Shown in pieces: positions 15,440 to 22,775 of a DNA stretch of 28,472 nucleotides (position 1 is its first letter; each line of letters begins with the position of its first letter). The stretch covers positions 1 to 28,472 of the forward strand of contig JACVCM010000024.1 of assembly GCA_016742125.1 (NCBI GenBank). The letters are read 5' to 3'. A program made the position numbers and the translations under genes. This stretch comes from Sphingomonadaceae bacterium (GTDB taxonomy: Bacteria; Pseudomonadota; Alphaproteobacteria; Sphingomonadales; Sphingomonadaceae). Below the pieces are notes generated by a model. The model was given only the letters and a program-made list of their open reading frames with translations, was not told where the DNA came from and made no database searches.

Positions 15440-16798
15440 ATGAACGTGACCCGCCATTATCTGACAATCAATGGGCGCAAGGTTCATTACCGCCTGGCGG
15501 GCAAAGGCCCACCTTTGCTGATGGTACACCAAAGCCCGCGCTCGTCAGCCGAATACACCGAACTTATGACGATATGGGGCCAGCATTTCACCTGCATCGC
15601 CCCCGATACGCCCGGCTTCGGACAGTCCGATCCGCTGCCGCAGGCTAACCCCGACATCAACGATTACGCCGATGCAATAGTCGACTTTGGCCGTGCTCTG
15701 GGCCTCCAAAAGACGGCGGCTTACGGCTTCCACTCAGGTGGTATCATCCTCGTGACAGCAGTAAAACGCCATCCAGGGATGTTCCACGGCATGGCCGTCG
15801 GCGGATATGCGATCTGGACGCCCGAGGAGATGGCGATCTTTGGCGAATCCTACATCCCGCCCTTCCGCCCGAGTGCTTATGGCGAACATTTGACCTGGCT
15901 ATGGAACCGGATCCTCGAACAAAGCTGGTTCTTTCCGTGGTTCGACGTGCGCGGCGAAACCCGGCTGTCGCTGGCGCATGACGATCCTGCGCTCGTGCAC
16001 GCCATTGTGCGCGAAATGCTGGATTCAGGCGACGCCTATCGGCTTGGCTATGGCGCAGTGCTACGTGCGCCGCGCGATATCCCGCCGCCTGACGCCATCA
16101 CCCCGCCGGTACTTGTCATCGCCTATGATGGCGACCCGCTTCAGGCTCATATCGACCGTTTGGGCAACATGCCTGCCGGGTGGGAAGCTCGCAAGGTCGC
16201 GACGCCCGCCGACTTGCATGAGGCTTGTCTCCTCTTTCTTCAGCGGCTCCCGGCATCCGCCTGTCCGGCTCTTGCCCAAGATGGCGATGCGGGCTTTGTG
16301 CATATCAGCACCGGGGCCTTTGACGGTTCGATCCATTGGCAGGGCATCAAAGGCAGCCGGGAACTGACATTGCATCCACCGGGTCGTGAACTCGATACAG
16401 GCGATTTGGCCATCGACCTGCCGGGTCATGGGCTGTCAGACGGCTGGCGAGCCGCACCGCCGACCGACTGGCAAGAATGGCAGGCTGTGATCGACGAGGT
16501 TCGGGCGATTCTGGGGGCGACATCGACTGTTTTCCCCGAACTGGAAAAAGGTGATCCCGAGCGTCTGTTCCCTGACCTGTCACCCGACCGCTTCGGTAAC
16601 TATCTGACCAAAGCATGGTCCATTGTACGCGCCCGTCACTTCTTTGCGCCGTGGTACGAAGCGAATGCCAGCAATGCGATTGCATTCGACCAGGACATCA
16701 TTGCGCCAGAGGCACTCGCCTCAGATCACCGCGCCCTCATTAGAGCCAGCGCCGCGCGCGCCTATCATCTTGCATTGTTACAAAGGGAAGGACGGTAA
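15440..16798 (+). CDS. Alpha/beta hydrolase with degenerate second hydrolase copy
   Basis: A 452-residue protein. Residues 1-270 form an alpha/beta hydrolase domain: VHQSPRSSAEY oxyanion strand, APDTPGFGQSD turn (54-64), nucleophile Ser99 in YGFHSGG, acid candidate Asp230 or Asp232 in AYDGDP and His260 in ADLHEAC. Residues 271-452 look like a second, shortened copy. AIDLPGHGLSDGW (324-336) repeats the turn and RFGNYLTKAWSIVRARHFFAPW (about 384-405) repeats the lid segment YGEHLTWLWNRILEQSWFFPW of the first domain, but the nucleophile elbow is missing. The ATG at 15440 is the first start clear of the antisense cysteine hydrolase. No ribosome site precedes it, so the mRNA may be leaderless. It heads the plus operon. 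Likely ester, amide or C-C hydrolysis; the substrate is unknown. Confidence 0.85.
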   Translation: MNVTRHYLTINGRKVHYRLAGKGPPLLMVHQSPRSSAEYTELMTIWGQHFTCIAPDTPGFGQSDPLPQANPDINDYADAIVDFGRALGLQKTAAYGFHSGGIILVTAVKRHPGMFHGMAVGGYAIWTPEEMAIFGESYIPPFRPSAYGEHLTWLWNRILEQSWFFPWFDVRGETRLSLAHDDPALVHAIVREMLDSGDAYRLGYGAVLRAPRDIPPPDAITPPVLVIAYDGDPLQAHIDRLGNMPAGWEARKVATPADLHEACLLFLQRLPASACPALAQDGDAGFVHISTGAFDGSIHWQGIKGSRELTLHPPGRELDTGDLAIDLPGHGLSDGWRAAPPTDWQEWQAVIDEVRAILGATSTVFPELEKGDPERLFPDLSPDRFGNYLTKAWSIVRARHFFAPWYEANASNAIAFDQDIIAPEALASDHRALIRASAARAYHLALLQREGR

Positions 16799-16800
16799 AC

Positions 16801-17280
16801 ATGGGTATCCGCGAAGACATGCCGCTGCTGGCGCGCCATGAAGGTGTCTGGGACGGAGTCTACAGCTATTTCAACGACCGGGACGAGTTGATCGACCAGC
16901 ATAAATCGCGCCTTTTCTGCCGCTTTCCCGACGGTGGCCCGCACCCCTATCACCAGACCAACCACTATATATGGGATGATGGACGCACGGACGTCCGCGA
17001 TTTTCCCGCTGAATATCGCGACAAGCGTGTGTGGTGGGACAATGAACTCATCAAGGGCTGGGCAGCTGAAGTCGGGCTCGACGAATATAATCGTACCGTC
17101 ATGTTATACTGGCAGCGTCAGGGCGATCCGTTGCTGTACCTGTACGAAATGATCCAGATTTCGGACGATGGCCAGAACCGCTGCCGTACCTGGCACTGGA
17201 TTCGAAACGGCAAGCTTGAAACCCGTACCGCTATTCAGGAAAGGCTGGTGACCAAAGACTGGCGCTCGCTGGAGGGATAA
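16801..17280 (+). CDS. Small lipocalin-like protein (paralogue of 10435-10884)
   Basis: A 159-residue soluble protein starting 2 bases after the hydrolase stop and preceded by GGAAGGACGG. Motif order matches the paralogue in the minus-strand operon: LLARHEGVWDGVYSYF, FCRFPDGGPHPYHQTNHYIW, DDGRTDVRDFPAEYRDKRVW, then YLYEMIQIS and CRTWHWIRNGK. Beta-strand-rich composition and the early RHEG-W-GVY motif resemble lipocalin-like/DUF3598 proteins. Having one copy in each divergent operon suggests that the pair performs related steps or forms a heterodimer. Its stop TAA abuts the CTG that appears to start the LeuC-like gene, and its own last codons supply the GGAGG ribosome site of that gene. The function is not established. 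Confidence 0.8.
   Translation: MGIREDMPLLARHEGVWDGVYSYFNDRDELIDQHKSRLFCRFPDGGPHPYHQTNHYIWDDGRTDVRDFPAEYRDKRVWWDNELIKGWAAEVGLDEYNRTVMLYWQRQGDPLLYLYEMIQISDDGQNRCRTWHWIRNGKLETRTAIQERLVTKDWRSLEG
17271..17276 (+). promoter_or_regulatory. Ribosome binding site supporting a CTG start for the LeuC-like gene
   Basis: GGAGGG, inside the last codons of the preceding gene, with GGAGG ending 5 bases before the CTG at 17281. It is 50+ bases from the GTG at 17329, the first conventional start codon in frame, so it decides the start in favour of the CTG. Confidence 0.6.
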
Positions 17281-18630
17281 CTGGGACAACCGCAAACCCT
17301 GTTCGAGAAGATCTGGAACGCCCATCTCGTGACCGATTTGGGTGGCGGGTACGCCTTGATCGCCATAGACCGGATTTTCCTTCATGAAAGGACGGGGGCT
17401 GCGGCATTGAAGTCAATGGCGGACGCGGGACGCAAAGTGAGCGATCCAGCGCGTGTGTTCGCGGTGATGGACCATATCGTCGATACCAGGCCCGGACGTG
17501 GCGACGGCACGCTGATGCCCGGTGGTGCGGCGTTTATCACCGAAACGCGCGCCGCCTGCCACGCTGCGGGGATTACCCTGTTCGACGTTAACGACCCTGA
17601 ACAGGGCATCACCCATGTTATCTCGCCGGAGCTAGGCATCGTCCTTCCGGGCTGCACGTTGATTGCACCCGACAGCCACACATGCACCCAAGGTGCGTTC
17701 GGTGCGCTGGCGTGGGGGATCGGATCGAGCGAAGCGGAGCACGCAATGGCGACAGGCACGTTACGCGTTGCCAAGCCAAGGACCATGCGCGTTACCTATT
17801 CCGGGAAGCTTCGTCATGGCGTCACTGCCAAGGATATGGTGCTTCGCCTGCTGGCCGATCATGGTGCTGGTGGCGGTGCAGGGCATGTCGTGGAATTCGC
17901 AGGCGATGCGGTCGCCGCGCTGGATATGGAGGCGCGGATGACGCTGTGCAACATGGCAACCGAATTCGCAGCCTTTACGGGCTTGATCAAGCCAGATGCG
18001 GTCACCCTCGCCTATTTGGAAGGACGCCGATACGCGCCTGATCCGCTTCCCGGCTGGTCGGATTTGATCACAGACGAAGATGCGGCTTTCGACCGTGAAA
18101 TCCTTGTCGAAGCCGATAGCATTGAGCCCATGGTAAGCTGGGGCACGTCGCCGGAACACAGCATTGCCTTATCATCGGCATTGCCCGACAATGCAGATGC
18201 TAAAGTGTTGAATTATATAGGTCTGCATGCTGGCCAGAAAATCGACGGCACGTCCATCGACGTTGCCTTCATCGGTAGTTGCACCAACAGCCGCCTTTCC
18301 GACCTGCGCCGCGCCGCTGACATCGTTCGCGGCAAGCATGTTGCGAATGGCGTCCTTGCACTGGTGGTGCCGGGTTCCTCGTCGGTCAAACGCGCTGCGG
18401 AAGCCGAAGGACTCGATCAGGTCTTTACGGACGCCGGTTTCCAGTGGCGCGAAAGCGGCTGCTCGCTTTGCTTCTATGCCGGAGGAGAGAGCTTCCCGCC
18501 TGGCAGTCGGGTTATTTCTTCGACCAACCGCAATTTCGAGGGACGGCAAGGTCCGGGCATCAGGACGCATATTGCCAGTCCGGAGGTCGTAGCCGCCAGC
18601 GCCATTGCGGGCAGGATAACAGCTCCATGA
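17281..18630 (+). CDS. LeuC-like hydro-lyase large subunit (aconitase family), catabolic paralogue
   Basis: A 449-residue large subunit of the isopropylmalate isomerase / dimethylmalate dehydratase type, which adds or moves water across a substituted maleate using a [4Fe-4S] cluster. Cluster ligands are Cys334 (IGSCTNSR), Cys394 and Cys397 (SGCSLC). DSHTCTQGAFGALAWGIGSS and TSNRNFEGRQG-type motifs (here STNRNFEGRQG) are conserved. Translation should start at the CTG at 17281: it restores TLFEKIWNAHLV, the conserved first helix, and has GGAGG 5 bases upstream; the GTG at 17329 would delete it. The segment after the last Cys (CFYAGGESFPPG) differs from the CLAMNPD-type sequence of biosynthetic LeuC. 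Lying between hydrolases and CoA-dependent enzymes, it is probably a catabolic alkylmalate/alkylmaleate hydro-lyase and not leucine biosynthesis. Confidence 0.88.
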   Translation: MGQPQTLFEKIWNAHLVTDLGGGYALIAIDRIFLHERTGAAALKSMADAGRKVSDPARVFAVMDHIVDTRPGRGDGTLMPGGAAFITETRAACHAAGITLFDVNDPEQGITHVISPELGIVLPGCTLIAPDSHTCTQGAFGALAWGIGSSEAEHAMATGTLRVAKPRTMRVTYSGKLRHGVTAKDMVLRLLADHGAGGGAGHVVEFAGDAVAALDMEARMTLCNMATEFAAFTGLIKPDAVTLAYLEGRRYAPDPLPGWSDLITDEDAAFDREILVEADSIEPMVSWGTSPEHSIALSSALPDNADAKVLNYIGLHAGQKIDGTSIDVAFIGSCTNSRLSDLRRAADIVRGKHVANGVLALVVPGSSSVKRAAEAEGLDQVFTDAGFQWRESGCSLCFYAGGESFPPGSRVISSTNRNFEGRQGPGIRTHIASPEVVAASAIAGRITAP

Positions 18631-19208
18631 CGCCCTTTGCGGTCTTGACCTCGATCGTCGCACCGTTGCCGCACGACAATGTGGATACCGACACAATCAT
18701 CCCCTCGCGCGAGATGAAGAGCACAGGCAAATATGGATTGGCCGAAGGTTTGTTTGCTCCATGGCGTTATGTCGACGTGGCAACGCGAAAAGAAAACCCG
18801 GATTTCATTCTAAACCAGCCCGAATACCGTGCCGCGCAAATCCTGGCGAGCGGCGCAAATTTTGGCTGCGGATCGAGCCGCGAACATGCCGTGTGGGCTT
18901 TGGCCGAATACGGAATCAGATGTGTCATTGCAGAGAGCTTTGCACCGATTTTCTACAACAACTGTATCCGCAACGGGCTTGCACCGGTCGTTCTGCCGAA
19001 AACCGTCATCAGCACACTGGCGGGCGGTACGGCGACGATCGATCTTGCCGCCCAGACGGTTAACGGACATCGCTTCGAGATCGATCCGGAGGCAAAAATG
19101 ATGATGCTTGAGGGACTGGATGCCATCGATCTGACGTTGAAACATCGCGATGCCATCGCCGTCTGGCAAGCCAAAGACCGGGCCGTCCGCCCATGGATCT
19201 ATCTATGA
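18627..19208 (+). CDS. LeuD-like hydro-lyase small subunit
   Basis: A 193-residue small (swivelling) subunit that completes the LeuC-like enzyme. Visible features are LPHDNVDTDTIIPSREM near the N-terminus, the substrate-loop region STGKYGLAEGLFAPWRYV, FGCGSSREHAVWALAEYGI (residues ~80-98) and SFAPIFYNNCIRNGLAPV. The ATG at 18627 overlaps the LeuC stop (ATGA); an upstream in-frame extension to 18444 runs through LeuC in another frame and is rejected. Length is close to biosynthetic LeuD (~200). The substrate loop differs from the RITRTG type of leucine biosynthesis, which supports another alkylmalate or alkylmaleate substrate. It overlaps the following lyase gene by ATGA. Confidence 0.88.
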   Translation: MTPFAVLTSIVAPLPHDNVDTDTIIPSREMKSTGKYGLAEGLFAPWRYVDVATRKENPDFILNQPEYRAAQILASGANFGCGSSREHAVWALAEYGIRCVIAESFAPIFYNNCIRNGLAPVVLPKTVISTLAGGTATIDLAAQTVNGHRFEIDPEAKMMMLEGLDAIDLTLKHRDAIAVWQAKDRAVRPWIYL

Positions 19209-20125
19209 CCGGAATTCTTGTTTCCGAAGTCGGGCCTCGCGACGGGTTGCAATCCACGCAGCGGGTCATGCCGCTTGAAGCAAAAAAGGCCTGGATCAAG
19301 GCCGAGGCCGAAGCTGGCGTGCGCGAGATTGAGGTGGGCAGCTTTGTGCCACCTTCGCTGTTGCCGCAGATGGCAGACACTCCGGAACTGGTAGCTTTTG
19401 CAAGAACAATCCCCAATCTCAATGTCGTTGCGCTTGTCCCGAACGCAAAGGGTGCTGCAAGGGCAGCCGAGGCCGGGGTTCATGGCATGTCGATTCCCTT
19501 TTCTATGTCAGAAACGCACAGCCTCAAAAATCTCCGCAAATCGCATCCCGAGATGATCGAGGAAATCCGCGTTGTTGCAGAGATAGCTCGCGATGCGGAC
19601 ATCCATTTCGCGGTCGGCCTGTCGACAGCTTTTGGCTGCACAATGGAAGGCATGATCGGCGAAGACAATGTGGTGCGCCTCGCCGAGCAAGCCGCAAATG
19701 CGGGCGCACAGGAATTCAGCCTGTCCGACACCACAGGCTATGCCGATCCTGCCCAGGTCAAACGGCTTGTCCGCAAGGTGCGCGCAGCAGTCGGCGCGGA
19801 CCGGATGACCACGCTCCATCTGCACAATACGCGCGGCCTCGGACTTGCCAATGCGCTGGCAGGGCTCGAGGAAGGCATCACCACGCTCGATGCATCGCTC
19901 GGAGGTATCGGCGGTTGTCCGTTCGCCCCCGGGGCGTCGGGAAATATCGTAACAGAAGATCTGGTCTTCATGCTTAACAGCATGGGTTACGATACCGGCA
20001 TCGATCTCGAAAAATTGCTGAAAGTGCGAGAGATAGTCGCGGCTGCGTTGCCCGAGGAGCCGCTATACGGATTTACGCCGGATGCCGGGCTCACGCTGGA
20101 CTATGGGACAAGGGGCAAGTCATGA
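19205..20125 (+). CDS. HMG-CoA-lyase-family enzyme (3-hydroxyacyl-CoA carbon-carbon lyase)
   Basis: A 306-residue TIM-barrel lyase of the DRE-TIM metallolyase superfamily. It carries the hydroxymethylglutaryl-CoA lyase signature: EVGPRDGLQ at residues 8-16 (Arg12, Asp13), the metal-binding HLH at 205-207 (TLHLHNTRG) and the G-loop GGIGGCPFAPGASGN with Cys238. These enzymes cleave a beta-hydroxyacyl-CoA to an acyl-CoA and a keto acid. The ATG at 19205 overlaps the LeuD stop (ATGA); an ATG four codons earlier is also possible. True HMG-CoA lyase serves leucine degradation, but here the partners are a LeuCD-like hydro-lyase and a CoA-transferase, so the substrate is more likely an alkylmalyl-CoA (citramalyl-CoA-like), giving acyl-CoA plus a 2-oxoacid. 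That specificity is inference. Confidence 0.88.
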   Translation: MTGILVSEVGPRDGLQSTQRVMPLEAKKAWIKAEAEAGVREIEVGSFVPPSLLPQMADTPELVAFARTIPNLNVVALVPNAKGAARAAEAGVHGMSIPFSMSETHSLKNLRKSHPEMIEEIRVVAEIARDADIHFAVGLSTAFGCTMEGMIGEDNVVRLAEQAANAGAQEFSLSDTTGYADPAQVKRLVRKVRAAVGADRMTTLHLHNTRGLGLANALAGLEEGITTLDASLGGIGGCPFAPGASGNIVTEDLVFMLNSMGYDTGIDLEKLLKVREIVAAALPEEPLYGFTPDAGLTLDYGTRGKS

Positions 20126-21294
20126 GCGACGCGCCATTATCGGGCATCCGCGTTGTCGAGTTCACCCATATGATCATGGGCCCATCGGTCGGCGCAATAT
20201 TGGCCGCGCTGGGCGCAGAGGTAATCCATGTCGAGCCTATCGGCGGCGACAGGACACGGACCCTGCTGGGTTCGGGCGCAGGATATTTCCCGACTTTCAA
20301 CCGAGGTAAACAGAGCATCTGCATCGACCTGAAATCGCAAGACGGGATTGGCGTGGCACGCAGATTGATCGACAGCGCCGACATATTGGTCGAAAACTAC
20401 CGTCCCGGCGCGATGGACAGGCTTGGCCTCGATTACGACCGCTTGGCGATCAGCAATCCCGGACTGATATACTGCTCTGCCAAAGGCTTTCTATCCGGTC
20501 CCTATGAAGAGCGGACCGCGCTGGATGAGGTCGCGCAAATGATGGGCGGGCTTGCCTATATGACCGGCCCGCCTGGACAACCTTTGCGGGCCGGATCGAG
20601 CGTGGTGGATATTACGGGCGGCATGTTCGGCGTAATCGCAGTGCAGGCAGCGCTCGAAGAACGGCACCGGACCGGCAAGGGCCAGAAGGTCCAGTCGGCC
20701 TTGTTCGAAACCACCGTCTACCTGATCGCGCAACATATGGCGCAGATGGCGGTAACGGGGAAGGCGGCGGCACCGATGCCGGCGCGCATATCGGCTTGGG
20801 CAGTCTATGATGTCTTCGAAACCAGGGACGACCCCATCTTCATCGGCGTTGTCACCGATTCGTTATGGGAAAAATTCTGCACCTTGTTTGGGCTGGACGA
20901 GCTTTGGGCGGATGAATCACTGCGCGCCAACAATGTCCGGGTGCAGGCGCGCGACCGGATCATTCCGGTTATCCGAGCCATGATCGCAGGCTATACGCGT
21001 CAGGAAGTCATCGATAAGTTGGAGGGCACCGGGCTTCCCTTTGCCCCCATTGCCCGGCCCGAGGATATGTTCGATGACCCGCATCTGAACGCAAGCGGTG
21101 GACTGGAGCGGGTCACGCTTACCGATGGTACTGAAACCAGATTGCCGTTGATGCCTATCGAAATGGCCGGACGCCGCCTCGGGCAATCACCCTCCATTCC
21201 GAAAAGCGGCGAACATACCGACAGATTGCTTGTATCGCTCGGCTATGATGCGACCGTTATCGCAGAATTGCGCAATTGCGGCGTGGTTGAATAA
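20122..21294 (+). CDS. CaiB/BaiF family (class III) CoA-transferase
   Basis: A 390-residue class III CoA-transferase, the family of formyl-CoA and succinyl-CoA:dicarboxylate CoA-transferases. It shows GIRVVEFTHMIMGPSVGAIL and GAEVIHVEPIGGD at the N-terminus, LVENYRPGAMDRLGLDY, YCSAKGF, and the catalytic aspartate Asp163 in GSSVVDITGGMFGV. The C-terminal half carries the usual PFAPIARPEDMFDDPHL segment. The ATG overlaps the lyase stop (ATGA). Expected role: move CoA from an acyl-CoA donor to the hydroxydicarboxylate made by the LeuCD-like enzyme, providing the thioester cleaved by the preceding lyase. It is the last gene of the island, 6 bases short of the convergent gspO. Confidence 0.9.
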   Translation: MSDAPLSGIRVVEFTHMIMGPSVGAILAALGAEVIHVEPIGGDRTRTLLGSGAGYFPTFNRGKQSICIDLKSQDGIGVARRLIDSADILVENYRPGAMDRLGLDYDRLAISNPGLIYCSAKGFLSGPYEERTALDEVAQMMGGLAYMTGPPGQPLRAGSSVVDITGGMFGVIAVQAALEERHRTGKGQKVQSALFETTVYLIAQHMAQMAVTGKAAAPMPARISAWAVYDVFETRDDPIFIGVVTDSLWEKFCTLFGLDELWADESLRANNVRVQARDRIIPVIRAMIAGYTRQEVIDKLEGTGLPFAPIARPEDMFDDPHLNASGGLERVTLTDGTETRLPLMPIEMAGRRLGQSPSIPKSGEHTDRLLVSLGYDATVIAELRNCGVVE

Positions 21295-21300
21295 TCTGCT

Positions 21301-22071
21301 TCAGCCAAACCAAACCAGCGCCAGTGCGGCAAGCGCCAGAAAGCTGCCTAGAGGCAGAGCCGACTGGCTGCCGGAGCTTGCGAAATGCCGATAAATGGCT
21401 GTTACAATACCAAACAGGCTGGCAAGAAATAGGATAATGGGCAGGGCATGCCATCCGAGCCATAGCCCCAGCGCCGCGAACAGCTTCGGGTCGCCTGCGC
21501 CCATTCCCTCTCGCTTTCGCAGCACTTTGTAGATTTGCCGGATAGCCTCCAAAGTCAAAAATCCGGCGCCTGCACCAATCAAGCGGTCGAGGGTTTCAAT
21601 ATCGGGCCAGACCATGGGTGCGAAGATGACGCCCCCCACAGCGAGCAGAATGACAAGCCTGTCGGGGATCCACAGATGGTCATAGTCCAACATGACAATA
21701 GGCAGCAGCAGCCAGCCAAACAGCATGGCGCCCAACGCCATTGCAGGTGGGAGGAGCAGGCCCGAAATCACAGCAATTGAAGCCGCTACCAATTCGATGA
21801 TAACCGGCCGCATCCCAATGCGTTGATTGCAATGGCGGCACCGACCGCGCAGCGCAATGTAAGACAAGACAGGCAGGAGATCACGGATACCGAGAGTCGT
21901 CCGGCAAATGTCGCAACGCGAGCGACCTTCAGCCACGCTCTCGCCCACTGGCCAACGGCTGCAAAGCGCGGCGATGAAGCTACCCCATATCAACCCGAGT
22001 AACGCGCCGAAAACAGGCAGGACCCAAATCGGGAGATGCGCAAGCAGTTCCCCGATGCTGTCAGCCAGCAA
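21301..22071 (-). CDS. gspO: Prepilin peptidase / N-methyltransferase (GspO)
   Basis: A 256-residue inner-membrane aspartic protease that removes the leader from prepilin-like proteins and methylates the new N-terminus. It has the zinc-binding pair CDIC and CRHC about 25 residues apart in the first cytoplasmic loop, catalytic Asp residues in MLDYDHLWIPD and GMGAGDPKLFAALG, and about seven hydrophobic segments. The start appears to be TTG at 22071, three bases after the gspN stop; no ATG lies nearby and the ribosome site (AAAGG) is weak. It processes the pseudopilins encoded by the five genes upstream in the same operon. It is the last gene of the T2SS operon in this window. Confidence 0.92.
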   Translation of the reverse strand: MLADSIGELLAHLPIWVLPVFGALLGLIWGSFIAALCSRWPVGESVAEGRSRCDICRTTLGIRDLLPVLSYIALRGRCRHCNQRIGMRPVIIELVAASIAVISGLLLPPAMALGAMLFGWLLLPIVMLDYDHLWIPDRLVILLAVGGVIFAPMVWPDIETLDRLIGAGAGFLTLEAIRQIYKVLRKREGMGAGDPKLFAALGLWLGWHALPIILFLASLFGIVTAIYRHFASSGSQSALPLGSFLALAALALVWFG

Positions 22072-22073
22072 GG

Positions 22074-22775
22074 TCAGAAGCGACCTTTCCGTACCAGCCT
22101 GTAACCTCCGGCAACCGGCTGGAAACCGGCCAGCGCCAGCATCGCCGCCTGCTCGACACGGTCGCCTTCGATCAAGACAGTAGCGCTATAGGATCGGTCC
22201 GTGCCTATACGAATGTCGACATGCTCCATCGCCGACTGGCTCAACAACGGAATAAGCAAATCACCCCCGTCGCATCGCGGCTTACCCAAAAGACCGTTCG
22301 GCAGGTCGAGACCGGCAACACCTGCTGGCGCGGTCAGCCTCACGCTGCCGGATGCCTCCGCGCAACGACCCGACCTGAAGCGCACCGAAAAATCGGTAAA
22401 CTGCAAATTCTCTGCAGGCAAAGGCTGGAAAAGCGTGGCGACGGACACAGTGGCCGTCAGACCTTCAATCGAATAGCCACCGGGTCGACGGGTCACTTTG
22501 CCCGAAACTCCGGGGGCGAAAGGCGCGTCACCGCGCGAGAACGACATTTGCGCGCGGCCCAGCAGCAACGGGAGAAAATGCAACCGCGCATTCACATCGC
22601 CTACTGCCACCCGTCCTATTTGCAAATCACGTATCGAGCCATCCCAGACAATGCCTTCGACTTTCCGCGCTGTCAGGACATTATCGGGCAGAACCGTGCG
22701 GAGCGGCATGAATATGATCGCGGCCAATATCAGGAGAGCGGCGGCGCCAACAAATATACTTCTCTGCCTGTTCAT
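22074..22775 (-). CDS. gspN: Type II secretion system protein N
   Basis: A 233-residue bitopic inner-membrane protein with one N-terminal transmembrane helix (residues ~7-26) and a periplasmic beta-rich domain. The segment VEGIVWDGSIRDLQIG and the later GLLGKPRCDGG match the GspN family, whose role in secretion is accessory and not present in every system. The ATG shares one base with the gspM stop (TAATG). Two periplasmic Cys residues (RCAEASG and KPRCDGG) may form a disulphide. Context between gspM and gspO confirms the identification. Confidence 0.85.
   Translation of the reverse strand: MNRQRSIFVGAAALLILAAIIFMPLRTVLPDNVLTARKVEGIVWDGSIRDLQIGRVAVGDVNARLHFLPLLLGRAQMSFSRGDAPFAPGVSGKVTRRPGGYSIEGLTATVSVATLFQPLPAENLQFTDFSVRFRSGRCAEASGSVRLTAPAGVAGLDLPNGLLGKPRCDGGDLLIPLLSQSAMEHVDIRIGTDRSYSATVLIEGDRVEQAAMLALAGFQPVAGGYRLVRKGRF

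Noticed and set aside
17329..18630. LeuC-like gene starting at GTG 17329
   Set aside because: This start has no nearby ribosome site and would remove the conserved first helix of the family.
17281..19208. Leucine biosynthesis leuCD
   Set aside because: No leuA or leuB nearby, neighbours are a CoA-transferase and HMG-CoA-lyase-like gene, and key substrate-loop segments differ from biosynthetic enzymes. Not fully excluded.
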